This document shows positions 1-9,881 of a DNA stretch of 64,000 bases, piece by piece (position 1 is the stretch's first letter; each line of letters opens with the position of its first letter). The notes under the pieces are model-generated. The model saw only the letters and a program-made list of their open reading frames with translations. It did no database searches and was not told where the DNA came from. Source of the stretch: Actinoallomurus purpureus (GTDB lineage: Bacteria; Actinomycetota; Actinomycetes; Streptosporangiales; Streptosporangiaceae); contig NZ_JAMXMY010000003.1 in assembly GCF_024055795.1 (NCBI RefSeq), forward strand, positions 248,001 through 312,000. The letters run 5' to 3'. The position numbers were made by a program, and so were the translations under genes.

Positions 1-1
1 C

Positions 2-370
2 GACGTGGTCTTCGACGTGTTCGCCGGTCGGTGCACCTCCCGGGAGGCGCTCGGGCATATCACCGGGCGCTGGGGGATCCTCGCGCTCGGTGCGCTGAGT
101 GAGGGCACCTACCGGTTCAACGCGCTGCGCCGCCGGGTGGACGGAGTGAGCGAGAAGATGCTCGCCCAGACCCTTCAGGCGCTGGAGCGCGACGGCTTCG
201 TGCTGAGGAAGGCCGAGCCCACCATCCCGCCGCGGGTCGAGTACAGCCTCACCCCGCTCGGACGCCAGGCGGCCGAACGCCTCCTGGGCGTCATCGAGTG
301 GCTCGAGAGCGCCATGCCCGAGGTCATGGCCGCTCAGGCGCGGCACGACCGGGCGAAGTCCGGCCTGTGA
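2..370 (+). CDS. HxlR-family transcriptional regulator (5-prime end outside the window)
   Basis: Small winged-helix DNA-binding protein of the HxlR type, which usually responds to small molecules or redox and controls a neighbouring gene. The visible part begins with a Cys-containing stretch (CTSREALGHITGRWG) followed by the wHTH (FNALRRRVDGVSEKMLAQTL) and the wing region ending in LTPLGRQAAERLL, the normal HxlR order. A GTG at 5 could be read as a start, but the frame is open to the window edge and family members usually have about ten more residues before the Cys, so I treat it as 5-prime partial. The target is not visible. Confidence 0.85.
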   Translation, partial: DVVFDVFAGRCTSREALGHITGRWGILALGALSEGTYRFNALRRRVDGVSEKMLAQTLQALERDGFVLRKAEPTIPPRVEYSLTPLGRQAAERLLGVIEWLESAMPEVMAAQARHDRAKSGL

Positions 371-557
371 GAGATTCGTCGCGCCCGTTCCGTGGGGATT
401 TCGGTTATCGCGACGCCTGATCCGCGTCTCCGGTACAGAGCGAACTGGTCCGCGACCACTGGCGCCGGGGCCGAGCCGCGCCGGTGGGCGGCTTGGTGAA
501 CGCCCCCCCGGCGGGACGTCGCCGACCCCGGGGGAGCGCCGCAGCACTCACGACTGA

Positions 558-569
558 GCTGAGCTCAGC
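558..569. promoter_or_regulatory. Perfect 12-bp palindrome upstream of the pentapeptide gene
   Basis: GCTGAGCTCAGC is a perfect palindrome 27 bp before the GTG start at 597. It lies where a promoter or operator would be expected. No binding protein can be named. The rest of 371-596 holds nothing else I can support. Confidence 0.25.
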
Positions 570-596
570 CGCCCGGCCCGGCGGGAGTCCTACGCT

Positions 597-1244
597 GTGC
601 GGATGACACCGCCGCAGCAACTGGCCGACCTCCCGTACGCCGAGGCACTGTCCGTCTACGACGGTTCCTGGCGGGAGGACGACTACGACACCGTCCACGT
701 CGACGGCCTGACGGTGACGGACGCCGACGTCTCCGGCGCCCGCTTCATGGAGTGCGCGGTCACGGGGACGACCTTCGAAGGCGGCCGGTTCCGGCGGGTC
801 CGGCTCATCGACACGTGGTTCCAGGAGACCCGCATCGTCGGCGCCGACCTGGCCGAGAGCAACTGGCAGGACGTCACCTTCCTCGGCGGTGTGCTCGCCG
901 GGCCCCAGCTGTTCGGCGCCGAGTTGACGCGCGTCGTCTTCCAGGGCTGCAAGCTCGACTCGCTGAACCTCCGGGACGCCCGGCTGTCCGACGTTCGATT
1001 CGACGACTGCCTCCTGCGCGACGTCGACTTCGGCGGGGCCACGCTGCGCCGGGTCACCTTCCCGGATTCTCGGCTCGCGGGGGTCGACTTCTCACGTGTC
1101 ACGCTGGAGAAGGTCGACCTGCGCGGCGCCGAGCTCGGCCTGTCCGGCGGCGCGGACCGCCTGCGCGGTGCCACGATCAGCGCCGCGCAGCTCATCGACC
1201 TCGCGCCCGCCCTCGCCGAGTCGCTCGGAATCACGGTGGAGTGA
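597..1244 (+). CDS. Pentapeptide-repeat protein
   Basis: A 215-residue protein built almost entirely of pentapeptide repeats of the A(D/N)LXX type, for example DADVSGARF, GADLAESNW and NLRDARLSDVRF. Such repeats fold into a right-handed quadrilateral beta helix. Related proteins range from gyrase-protecting DNA mimics (Qnr/MfpA) to many of unknown role. There is no signal peptide or membrane segment, so it is probably cytoplasmic. Start is GTG 597 with GGGAG about ten bases upstream; ATG 603 in frame is an alternative. It converges on the next gene with only three bases between stops. Function unknown; the MfpA/Qnr idea is only a family possibility. Confidence 0.8.
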   Translation: MRMTPPQQLADLPYAEALSVYDGSWREDDYDTVHVDGLTVTDADVSGARFMECAVTGTTFEGGRFRRVRLIDTWFQETRIVGADLAESNWQDVTFLGGVLAGPQLFGAELTRVVFQGCKLDSLNLRDARLSDVRFDDCLLRDVDFGGATLRRVTFPDSRLAGVDFSRVTLEKVDLRGAELGLSGGADRLRGATISAAQLIDLAPALAESLGITVE

Positions 1245-1247
1245 GCG

Positions 1248-1769
1248 TCAGCCGCCGCTTCCCGGGTCCGGCCGGGTGATCGCGGGCACCAGCCGGTAGT
1301 CGCGCTGGAAGACCAGACTGTGCAGGTCGGCCGCTGCGATCGCACGCAGGGTGGGCACCTCCGCGGCGGCCTGCTCGTCGTCGAAGACGTTGAGCGGCCA
1401 CTCGCCCACGGTGGCGCCGCGCAGATGCGGATGGTGGAAGCTCCGCTCGAAATGCGCCTCCAGCGTGATCGGCCGGACGCCCGCCGCACGCTGCTCCGGC
1501 CATGACAGGGTCCACGAGGCGGTAAGGCCGCCGTCCGCCGTCCGCGTCAACCCGCTCTCGTCGATGTCGCCCGTGCCCCGCAGCAGGTCCCGGTCGACCT
1601 CCTCCAGCACCCGCCGGGCATGCGGGCGGAGCAGTACGACCGTGCCGGCGAACCGCTCCTCCTTCCGCTCCCGCGTGACCACGCCGCCGTGCACGCCGTC
1701 ACGCAGGTCCTCGAAGTGCCGCCGCAGCGCCGGCAGCGTCGTGTTGTCCTCGTGCGCCGATCCGCTCAT
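1248..1769 (-). CDS. Hypothetical protein, 173 aa
   Basis: I do not recognise this protein. The open frame extends further upstream, but the ATG at 1769 (MSGSAHEDNTTLP) gives a compact protein that does not run into the phosphoglucomutase gene read in the same direction. It is soluble, with no signal peptide or transmembrane segment, rich in Arg and acidic residues, and has a conserved-looking core around FERSFHHPHLRGATVGEWPL. It lies 23 bases after the pgm stop and could be co-transcribed with it, but nothing in it suggests a role in sugar-phosphate metabolism. Confidence 0.6.
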   Translation of the reverse strand: MSGSAHEDNTTLPALRRHFEDLRDGVHGGVVTRERKEERFAGTVVLLRPHARRVLEEVDRDLLRGTGDIDESGLTRTADGGLTASWTLSWPEQRAAGVRPITLEAHFERSFHHPHLRGATVGEWPLNVFDDEQAAAEVPTLRAIAAADLHSLVFQRDYRLVPAITRPDPGSGG

Positions 1770-1792
1770 GCGTCCATTGTGCGTCGCGCGGG

Positions 1793-3442
<1,650 letters not shown>

Positions 3443-3560
3443 CGGATGCTCCTTCGGCCCTCGCGGGCCGTCGACGTTCGGTCTCTTACGCCAGTCTGTC
3501 CCAGTAGGGGGGCGGTAATCGAGGCGGCCCGCGATGAGCGGAACAATCCCCGGAGGGATG

Positions 3561-3578
3561 TGGTTGAAGGTTCAACCA
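3561..3578. promoter_or_regulatory. Perfect inverted repeat (operator candidate) before the pirin gene
   Basis: TGGTTGAA, a two-base GG spacer, then TTCAACCA form a perfect 8+8 inverted repeat 17 bases upstream of the ATG at 3596. Its size and AT-rich core inside GC-rich DNA are what a dimeric regulator of the MarR, HxlR or TetR type would bind. Pirin genes are often under such control, but no regulator lies next to this gene except the HxlR fragment 3 kb away. Confidence 0.5.
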
Positions 3579-3595
3579 AACCAGGGAGGGACGTC

Positions 3596-4357
3596 ATGAA
3601 CCTTCGGCCCACGGTCGACATCCGCCGAGCCGGCGAGCGCTCCGCCACGAAGATCTCGTGGCTGGATTCGAAGCACTCATTCTCCTTCGGCCACCACCAC
3701 GACCCGAACAACACCCACCACGGGCTCCTGCTCGTCAACAACGACGACGTGGTCAAGCCCGGCACCGGCTTCGAGACGCATCCGCACCGCGACATGGAGA
3801 TCGTCACCTGGGTGCTCCGCGGCTCGTTGGTCCACCAGGACTCCGAGGGGCACAACGGCGTGATCTATCCGGGCCTGGCGCAGCGCATGAGCGCCGGCAC
3901 GGGGATCCTTCACTCGGAGAAGAACGACCACCGCGGCCCGGCGGCCGGTGACGAGCCGACCGAGCCCGTGCACTTCGTCCAGATGTGGGTGGTGCCCGAC
4001 GAGGCCGGGATCGGCCCCGGATACGAGCAGATGGAGATCGACGACGAGCTTCTGCGCGGCGGCCTCGTCACCGTCGCCTCCGGCATGGAGCGGCACGACG
4101 GCGAGACGGCCATCCGCATCAAGAACAAGTACGCGGCGCTGCACGTGGCGCGGCTGGGGGCGGGCGAGAGCGTCGACCTGCCGGACGCGCCGTTCCTGCA
4201 CCTGTTCGTGCCGCGCGGCGGCGTCGCGCTCGAAGGCGCGGGCGCCCTCGGCGAGGGTGACGCGGTGCGGTTCACCGCGACGGGCGGTCAGCGGGTCACG
4301 GCGGCCGAACCGGCGGAGATCCTGGTCTGGGAGATGCACGCCACGATCGCCGCGTGA
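3596..4357 (+). CDS. Pirin-family cupin protein
   Basis: Bicupin metal-binding protein of the pirin family (253 aa). The N-terminal cupin carries the iron-binding His cluster: FGHHHDPNN and then THPHRDMEIVTWVL, followed by GLAQRMSAGTGILHSE, the typical pirin signature. Some bacterial pirins have quercetinase activity, others act as redox-linked modulators; which applies here cannot be told. I chose ATG 3596 because GGGAGGG lies just upstream and the protein then begins at the conserved region; the frame is open about 240 bases further upstream but that part is not pirin-like. A perfect palindrome sits between promoter region and start. Confidence 0.9.
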   Translation: MNLRPTVDIRRAGERSATKISWLDSKHSFSFGHHHDPNNTHHGLLLVNNDDVVKPGTGFETHPHRDMEIVTWVLRGSLVHQDSEGHNGVIYPGLAQRMSAGTGILHSEKNDHRGPAAGDEPTEPVHFVQMWVVPDEAGIGPGYEQMEIDDELLRGGLVTVASGMERHDGETAIRIKNKYAALHVARLGAGESVDLPDAPFLHLFVPRGGVALEGAGALGEGDAVRFTATGGQRVTAAEPAEILVWEMHATIAA

Positions 4358-4765
4358 ACGCGGACGGCGGGCGGGGCCGGAAGGAAAGGGCCGGCGGAAT
4401 CGGCGCGCGGCGCGCCCCGCGCCCCGGTGGTCGCGGGCCGTGCCCTGGCCGGACCGGCGGGTGAGCGTTGCGGAGGCGGCCGTACCCAGGTCAGTTCGAC
4501 GCCGAGTGCGGGCCGGCGGTGTGCGGGGCCGTGCCGTGACGGGCGATCGGGATCGCCTCCCGATCGCCCTCCCGGATTCGCCTGACCCGGGATCGCCGGT
4601 CGCACGTGACTAGCGATAAATGCGCCATCGCATTCCGAATCGACCGCAATGCGCGGTCTCCTAAACTGTGCCGGGTGACCGTCTGTGACGTCAAGTGCGC
4701 AAACTGTAAACAATCGTTTAGCGCTCCTATTCCGCCAAATCCGGGTGGACCGCCCAGCGGTGCCG
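4358..4765. other. Intergenic region, 408 bp, with an AT-richer stretch
   Basis: No supported gene. The stretch 4605-4740 is clearly less GC-rich than its surroundings and holds TAAAC/GTTTA arms separated by four bases (AATC) near 4705 and two copies of AAACTGT. It looks like promoter or old inserted DNA, but there is no strand-specific gene start to attach it to. Short open frames here have no family resemblance and overlap each other on both strands. Confidence 0.3.
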
Positions 4766-5344
4766 TCACCTCCGGGCGCGGCCGATGGCCTTTCGGACCA
4801 CGTCGCGCGTCCGGTCGGCGGCGGCGGCGAACGTGCCGATCAGGATGTTCTTGGAGGCGGACTCCACGCCCGGGTGCGGGTGCGTCGGCGCCATCGCCTC
4901 GGCCGCCTTGATCGCCGCGGCGAGACCGCGCAACTCGGCGCCGCCCATCTCCCTCAGGCGGTTGAACTCCTCGCGTTCCTCGTGTTCGGCGTGGTCGATG
5001 ACCGCCTTGCGGAACTCGGCGAACAGCGGCTCGAAGCCGGCCGACGAGGTGCCCATCTTCTCCAGGGCCTGCAGGACGCGCTTGCCCTCGTTCTCCTCCT
5101 CCAGCAGGGCGTCGATGAGGGGGTCGCCGTCCGGAATGACCCGGCGGGCCAAGGGGTGGACGACCTCCTCTTCGGCCGTCTCGTGCACAGCCAGGAAGCG
5201 GCAGAGCTTCTCGAACGCCTCCTCGCGGGCGTGGCCCGTACTCCTGTCGACCTCTTCGAAGAGGCGACGGATCTCCCGATGCTGGTGGATCAGCAGGTCG
5301 ATCGCGTCCTTCTCCGGCATCGTCTCAGGTCGCTGAGTCATCAC
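4766..5344 (-). CDS. Hemerythrin HHE cation-binding domain protein
   Basis: Four-helix-bundle protein of the hemerythrin HHE group, expected to bind a di-iron centre and sense or handle oxygen, NO or iron. The ligand pattern is visible: HQHREIRRLFEEV, then HETAEEEVVHP, then HAEHEEREEF, each with the His and acidic residues of the family. At 192 aa it is longer than the bare domain (about 150) because of a C-terminal basic tail ending in RKAIGRARR. Two adjacent starts exist, GTG 5342-5344 and ATG 5339-5341, behind an AAGGAA ribosome site; spacing fits the ATG slightly better. Monocistronic by appearance. Confidence 0.85.
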   Translation of the reverse strand: MMTQRPETMPEKDAIDLLIHQHREIRRLFEEVDRSTGHAREEAFEKLCRFLAVHETAEEEVVHPLARRVIPDGDPLIDALLEEENEGKRVLQALEKMGTSSAGFEPLFAEFRKAVIDHAEHEEREEFNRLREMGGAELRGLAAAIKAAEAMAPTHPHPGVESASKNILIGTFAAAADRTRDVVRKAIGRARR

Positions 5345-5608
5345 GCGGTTCCTTCCCCCTGGTGTCTCCCCGTATGTACCTATTGCGACATTGCCGGTGC
5401 CGACCTGCTTAAACGCTCGTCCGGGGCGGGCCGAGCGCGTCGCCCGGGCGCCGAGTGGACAGGCGTACCTCGGTCTCCCCGCCTGCGGGCTGACGGCCGA
5501 GGACGGGAAGCCGGTACGACCTGGTCGGACTTTCTTTGATCATGTAAGTGGGCCGACCCTGGGTTTGATCGACGATCTCTAGCCTGGTGCACGGAGTGGT
5601 CACGCACG

Positions 5609-6874
5609 GTGACGTCCGTCCGCGTGGCCGTCATCGGATTTCGGGAGGCGCGCCATGCCCGGCACCATCAGACAGGTCGTCGAGAGCCGGTGGCCGTGCC
5701 GCCGTGGCTGACGGCGGCCGGCGCGGCGCTCGCGGCGCTCGTGCTGGCCGACGTGCTGAGTGAGGGACTCGGCCGGTACGCCCTGCGGCGTGGCCTTACC
5801 GACCGGCCGGACGTGCGCAAGGCCCACACGCGACCGACCCCGTACCTCGGCGGTGTCGCGATCGCGGTCGGTGCGCTGGCCTCGGGCACGGTGTCGATCC
5901 CCCACTGGGATCGGCGGATCACGGTCCTCGTCCTGGCGGGCGTCGTCGTCGCCCTGGTCGGGCTGTTCGACGATCTGAGACCGACGCACCCGGCGTTCCG
6001 GTTGGTGCTGGAGGGCGGCGCCGCAACGGCGGTCGTCATGGCCGGGGGACGCATCGGCCTGTTCGGGCACTGGTTGGACCCCGTGGTGACGGCGGTGTGG
6101 ATCGTGGTGCTCACCAACTCCTTCAACCTGCTGGACAACATGGACGGCGCCGCCGCGACGGTGGCCGCCGCCAGCGGCTGTCTCATCGCCGGGGCGGCCT
6201 ATCTCGGCGGCCAGAGCGGTCTGGCGCTGCTGCTGATGACGCTGTCCGCGGGCTGCCTGGGGTTCCTCGTCCACAACTGGGCGCCCGCCCGGATGTTCAT
6301 GGGGGACGCCGGCTCGCTGTTCATCGGCTTCCTCCTGGCGGCCGCCGCCGTCATGGTCCGGGTCCCGGCCGGCACGACGGCGAGGCTGGCGGAGCTCTTC
6401 CTGTTCACCTTCGTCGCCACGGTGGACACCTGCCTCGTCGTCATCGCGCGCCCGCGCGCCGGCCGGGGGTGCTTCACCGCCGGTACCGACCACGTGTCCC
6501 ACCGGCTGAGGACCATGGGGTTCACCGTCCCGCAGGTCGCTCTGACCCTGTTCGCCATCGCGGCCGTGGCGGGGCTGTGCGGCGTCGGCGTCGCCGCCGC
6601 GCGGCTGCCCGGGATCCTCACACTCGCGGCGGCCGCCACCGGAGCCGCGGTTCTGGTCCTGCTGCTGATGAAGGTCCCGGTGTACGCGGCACCGGACGCC
6701 GCCGGGATCCCGCCGGCGACGGCCTCTCCGCCCGGCTCCGGCGGCCTCCCCTTCCCGCGGGCGGTCCGCGTCGTCGACGCCGCCGACGAGCCGGAGGATC
6801 GGAGGTCCCGGCGCGAGAGGGGGACCGGCTCCGGCCCGGGATCCGTCCTGCACATCGACGAACGGCGAAAATAA
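5609..6874 (+). CDS. MraY/WecA-type polyprenyl-phosphate sugar-1-phosphate transferase
   Basis: Integral membrane enzyme that moves a HexNAc-1-phosphate from UDP-sugar to undecaprenyl or decaprenyl phosphate, the first step of a wall polymer or exopolysaccharide. Family motifs are all present: VGLFDDL (Mg-binding Asp pair), NSFNLLDNMDG, FMGDAGSLFIGF, and DHVSHRL as the His motif on the last cytoplasmic loop. There are about ten hydrophobic segments and an unusual Pro/Arg-rich C-terminal tail of some 55 residues. The start is uncertain: the longest frame from GTG 5609 adds a His/Arg-rich leader, while GTG 5690 or 5696 would start directly at the first membrane segment. No other glycan genes adjoin it. 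WecA/TagO-like rather than true MraY by motif spacing. Confidence 0.85.
   Translation: MTSVRVAVIGFREARHARHHQTGRREPVAVPPWLTAAGAALAALVLADVLSEGLGRYALRRGLTDRPDVRKAHTRPTPYLGGVAIAVGALASGTVSIPHWDRRITVLVLAGVVVALVGLFDDLRPTHPAFRLVLEGGAATAVVMAGGRIGLFGHWLDPVVTAVWIVVLTNSFNLLDNMDGAAATVAAASGCLIAGAAYLGGQSGLALLLMTLSAGCLGFLVHNWAPARMFMGDAGSLFIGFLLAAAAVMVRVPAGTTARLAELFLFTFVATVDTCLVVIARPRAGRGCFTAGTDHVSHRLRTMGFTVPQVALTLFAIAAVAGLCGVGVAAARLPGILTLAAAATGAAVLVLLLMKVPVYAAPDAAGIPPATASPPGSGGLPFPRAVRVVDAADEPEDRRSRRERGTGSGPGSVLHIDERRK
5655..5711 (+). CDS. Possible 18-residue upstream ORF
   Basis: ATG 5655 has the best ribosome-binding site in the area (GGGAGG seven bases upstream) but reads MPGTIRQVVESRWPCRRG and stops at 5711, in a different frame from the transferase gene it overlaps. 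It could be a short leader peptide that couples translation to the GTG starts at 5690/5696, or just a chance ORF. Confidence 0.2.
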   Translation: MPGTIRQVVESRWPCRRG

Positions 6875-6912
6875 GGGCCGGAATTAAGGGTCCGGAAATA
6901 AAGGGCCCGGAC
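6875..6912. repeat. Three short tandem repeats after the transferase gene
   Basis: Beginning at the TAA stop, the motif TAAGGGCCGGA is followed by TTAAGGGTCCGGA and TAAAGGGCCCGGA, three imperfect copies of about 13 bases. A further pair of GACCGTCCCCGG copies lies at about 6969 and 7000. The rest of the 153-bp gap up to 7028 shows nothing else. Confidence 0.4.
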
Positions 6913-7027
6913 AGTCGCGACCCGACAGGGCCGGCGGGCGGCCGGCCCGCACCTGGTCGTCTGCCCAGACCGTCCCCGGAGCGTCTCCAGGCAGCCCCGG
7001 ACCGTCCCCGGCCGGCCGCCATCCGGC

Positions 7028-8044
7028 TCAGTGGGGATTGCCGGCGAGCAGCTCGCTGAGCAGGTCGTCGAGGCTGACGATCCCGATGAAGGCGTTCTCC
7101 GGCGTCGCGACGAGGGCGAGCTGGGCGCGGGCCCGCCGCAGTCCGCTTACGGCGGCCAGCACGGTGGTGCCGGGCGACAGGGTCGGGACCGGATACGTCA
7201 TGTCCCCGGCGGTACGGCCGTCGGCCGCGCGGGGGAGGGCGTCGCGTACGTGCAGCAGCCCGCGGATGCGGGCCTGGCCGTCACGGACGAGCAGCCGGGT
7301 GTGCCCGCTGGCCGCGGACGCGCGCCTGATCTCCTCCGGGGTGGCGTCGGCGGGCACCGCCGTGACCCGCTCGGCGGGCACGACCAGGTGGTCGATGCCC
7401 GCGTGCCGGGTGGTGATGGCCCGTCCCAGCAGGTCGTGCTCGGCGTGGTCGATCAGCCCCATCCGGCGCGACTCGCCGATCAGGTGGGTCAGCCGCTGTG
7501 GGTCGGCCGGTGCCTCCGTCTCCTCGCCGGGCCGCACCCCGGCGAGCCGGAGCAGGCCGCCCGTCACCCCGTTGAGGGCGGCGAGGAGAGGGCGCGACAG
7601 CCGGGCGAACCCGCGGAACGGGATCGCGAGGATCAGGGCGGAGCGTTCGGGGTGGGCGATCGCCCAGGACTTCGGCGCCATCTCCCCGGCGACCATGTGC
7701 AGGAAGGTCACCACGCCCAGCGCCAGGGTGAACGCCACGGCGTGCCCGGCGGCCTCCGGCACGCCCGCGGCCGCCAGCGGCGCGTCCAGCAGGGTCTCGA
7801 AGGCCGGTTCGGTGACGACGCCCAGTCCCAGCGAGCACATCGTGATGCCCAGTTGCGCCCCGGCCAGCATCAGCGACAGCTCGTCGATCCCGGCGACGGC
7901 GGCCCGCGCCGCCGTGCTGCCGCGTGCGGCGGTCCGTTCGAGGCGCGGTCGCTTGGCCGCGACGAGGGCGAACTCCGATGCGACGAAGAAGGCGTTGCAG
8001 GCCAGCAGCAGGAGCGTGACCACGGCGGAGGTCAGCGGGTCCAT
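7028..8044 (-). CDS. DUF21/CBS-domain membrane protein (CNNM/HlyC-CorC group), short form
   Basis: Membrane protein with an N-terminal DUF21 (CNNM transmembrane) domain followed by a CBS pair, 338 aa. N-terminal membrane part: ACNAFFVASEFALV, typical of the family, then QLGITMCSLGLG and FLHMVAGEMAPKSWA, which is the conserved acidic/Pro motif of DUF21. The CBS region ends at FIGIVSLDDLLSELL. The C-terminal CorC_HlyC domain of longer members is absent. Family members are linked to Mg2+/Co2+ efflux or resistance; substrate here is inferred only. Its start overlaps the stop of the upstream paralogue by 13 bases, so the two are almost certainly co-translated and may form a heterodimer. Confidence 0.9.
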   Translation of the reverse strand: MDPLTSAVVTLLLLACNAFFVASEFALVAAKRPRLERTAARGSTAARAAVAGIDELSLMLAGAQLGITMCSLGLGVVTEPAFETLLDAPLAAAGVPEAAGHAVAFTLALGVVTFLHMVAGEMAPKSWAIAHPERSALILAIPFRGFARLSRPLLAALNGVTGGLLRLAGVRPGEETEAPADPQRLTHLIGESRRMGLIDHAEHDLLGRAITTRHAGIDHLVVPAERVTAVPADATPEEIRRASAASGHTRLLVRDGQARIRGLLHVRDALPRAADGRTAGDMTYPVPTLSPGTTVLAAVSGLRRARAQLALVATPENAFIGIVSLDDLLSELLAGNPH

Positions 8045-9474
8045 GACACCTCGTCCGGCGGCGCGGCGGTGGCGAGCGGGAGGGTACGGACCCGTACGGT
8101 CCGCGCGACGCGACGGCGCACGCCGAGCACCTCGATCACGGCGCGTCCCGGCGGACCGTGATCGGGATCGAGCTCGACCTCGACCCGGTCGCCCGCGCGC
8201 GGCAGGCGGCGCAGCCGCGTCATGACCAGTCCGCTGAGGCTGTCGTAGGCCGCGTCGCCGGGCAGCGCCAGGCCCGTCAGGTCCCGGACCTGCGCTATCC
8301 GTGTCGCGGCGTTCAGCACCCAGATCCCCTCGCCACGGGTGGGGTCGGCCTCCGCGACGTCGTTCTCGTCGGCGATCTCGCCCACGAGCTCTTCGGCGAT
8401 GTCCTCGAAGGTGAGGATCCCGGCGAGGCCGCCGTATTCGTCGACGACGGCGGCGAACTCCTGACCGGCCTCGCGCATCCGGGCCGTCACCGCCCGCAGG
8501 TCGAGCGTGTCCGGGACCAGCAGCGCCGGGCGCATCACCGTCTCCACCGGCCGGTCGTCGCCGGGTCCGCCGCCGGGGGCTCCGGCCGCGTCAGTGACGT
8601 CGAGGGCGGCCAGTTCCCGTACGCCCACGACGCCGATGACGTCGTCGATGTCGCGCCCCCAGACGGGGTAGTCGGTGTGCCCCGCGCGGGCGACCAGGTC
8701 GGTCAGCTCGACCACGGTCGTGGACCGGGAGACGGCGACGACGTCGGGACGGGGCACCATGACCTCCGCCGCCGTGCGCGCCTGGAAGGTCAGCGCGCGC
8801 TGCAGCAGGTCGGACAGGTCCGGCGGTAGATGGCCCGCGCGCCGGGACTCGCCGATGATGTCGCTGAGCTCCTCCAGGGTCGCCCCGTGGTGCAGCTCCT
8901 CCACCGGCTCGACGCCGAACGACCGCACGAGCCGGGCGGCGGCCGCGTCGAACAGCCTGATCACCGGGCCCGCCGCCGCCAGGTAGGCCAGGGTCGAGGC
9001 GGCGAGCGCCTTGGCGACCGGCTCGGCGCGGGCCAGCGAGAGGTTCTTGGGCAGCAGCTCGCCGAGCACCATCTGGACCGTGGTCGCCAGCAGGAACCCG
9101 GCGACGACCGCTACGCCCCCGGCCTGGGCTCCGGACAGGCCCGCGTGTTCGAGCGCCGGGGCGATCAGCGCGGACGTGGCGGGCTCGGCGATGAAGCCGA
9201 CGATCAGGGCGGTGACCGTGATGCCGAGCTGGGCGCCGGACAGCATGAACGACAGCCGGCCCATCACGGCCAGGGCGCGCCGGGCCCGCTTGTCGCCGCG
9301 GTCGGCCTCCGCGCCGAGCGCGGCACGGTCGGCGGAGATGTAGGCGAACTCCTGGGCCACGAAGTAACCGGTCGCGGCCGTCAACGCGAGGATCGCGACG
9401 ACACCGGCCAGGGCGGTCACCATCGCGGTGCCCCCGGCCCAGGACTGGAAGGGTCCGACGCCGCGGACACCCAC
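8032..9474 (-). CDS. DUF21/CBS/CorC_HlyC membrane protein (CNNM group), long form
   Basis: 480-residue paralogue of the next gene. It has the DUF21 membrane domain (GYFVAQEFAYIS, SGAQLGITVTALIVG, VLGELLPKNLSLA), a CBS pair (MVPRPDVVAVSRST and FAAVVDEYGGLAGILTFEDI), and the C-terminal CorC_HlyC domain with WVLNAATRIAQV and GDAAYDSLSGLVM. Probable role is divalent-cation transport or regulation at the membrane. GTG 9474 follows a G-rich ribosome site (GAAGAGGGGGGAT); ATG 9423 in frame (MVTALAGVV) starts nearer the first membrane helix and is also plausible. It forms an operon with the short form downstream. Confidence 0.9.
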   Translation of the reverse strand: MGVRGVGPFQSWAGGTAMVTALAGVVAILALTAATGYFVAQEFAYISADRAALGAEADRGDKRARRALAVMGRLSFMLSGAQLGITVTALIVGFIAEPATSALIAPALEHAGLSGAQAGGVAVVAGFLLATTVQMVLGELLPKNLSLARAEPVAKALAASTLAYLAAAGPVIRLFDAAAARLVRSFGVEPVEELHHGATLEELSDIIGESRRAGHLPPDLSDLLQRALTFQARTAAEVMVPRPDVVAVSRSTTVVELTDLVARAGHTDYPVWGRDIDDVIGVVGVRELAALDVTDAAGAPGGGPGDDRPVETVMRPALLVPDTLDLRAVTARMREAGQEFAAVVDEYGGLAGILTFEDIAEELVGEIADENDVAEADPTRGEGIWVLNAATRIAQVRDLTGLALPGDAAYDSLSGLVMTRLRRLPRAGDRVEVELDPDHGPPGRAVIEVLGVRRRVARTVRVRTLPLATAAPPDEVSWTR

Positions 9475-9550
9475 ATCCCCCCTCTTCAGTCACGTCGTTA
9501 TTACGGCAACGACCCGTGTGCGCCCCGGTGTTCCCGGGGCGGGGCGGGGC

Positions 9551-9693
9551 GCCGCCGAGCGGGCGGATCCGTGATGGTCTCACGTCCCCCCTTCTGACGC
9601 TGCCGGGCGCCCGCCCGTGATGGTCGTACGTCCCTCCTTCCGACACCGCCGGGCGCCCGCCCGTGATGGTCTTGCGTCCCCCTCTTCCGGTGG
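9551..9693. repeat. Three tandem repeats of about 46-51 bp
   Basis: Units begin at about 9551, 9602 and 9648. Units two and three are exactly 46 bases apart and share GCCGGGCGCCCGCCC then GTGATGGTC, then CGTCCC and a pyrimidine-rich end; unit one is more diverged (GCGGGCGGATCC then GTGATGGTCT). They lie between the DUF21 gene start and the LacI promoter and do not look coding. No leader, no conserved spacing of spacers and only three units, so not a CRISPR. Confidence 0.75.
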
Positions 9694-9792
9694 CGCGTCG
9701 TGCGTGGCATCGTCCTGTCCAGGGACGACGAGCTGCCAGGACTCGCTACCGACACGCCCATGTAACGAGCTGGAAACGTGTTCGACATGTCC

Positions 9793-9840
9793 TTGACATC
9801 ACTTCTCGCGTGGTGGCAATTTGAACGATCAAATCGCCAC
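9793..9840 (+). promoter_or_regulatory. Promoter with LacI-type operator for the alpha-glucan regulator gene
   Basis: TTGACA at 9793-9798 is a good -35 box. Covering the expected -10 position is a 12+12 inverted repeat: GTGGCAATTTGA (9813-9824), ACGA, TCAAATCGCCAC (9829-9840), with one mismatch. The core TTTGAACGATCAAA has the central CG typical of LacI-family operators. Its position before the LacI gene suggests autoregulation by blocking the promoter. Confidence 0.65.
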
Positions 9841-9881
9841 GGTTGTGACGGTTTTTCCGAACCGGAACGCGAGGGAGAGGC

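Noticed and set aside
4491-4769. Possible small gene on the minus strand in the pirin-hemerythrin gap
   Set aside because: No ribosome site, no similarity, and competing frames on both strands of an AT-richer spacer.
9551-9693. Tandem repeats considered as a CRISPR array
   Set aside because: Only three units, adjacent without unique spacers, no cas genes, and units diverge along their whole length. The same holds for 42328-42475 and 60620-60803.
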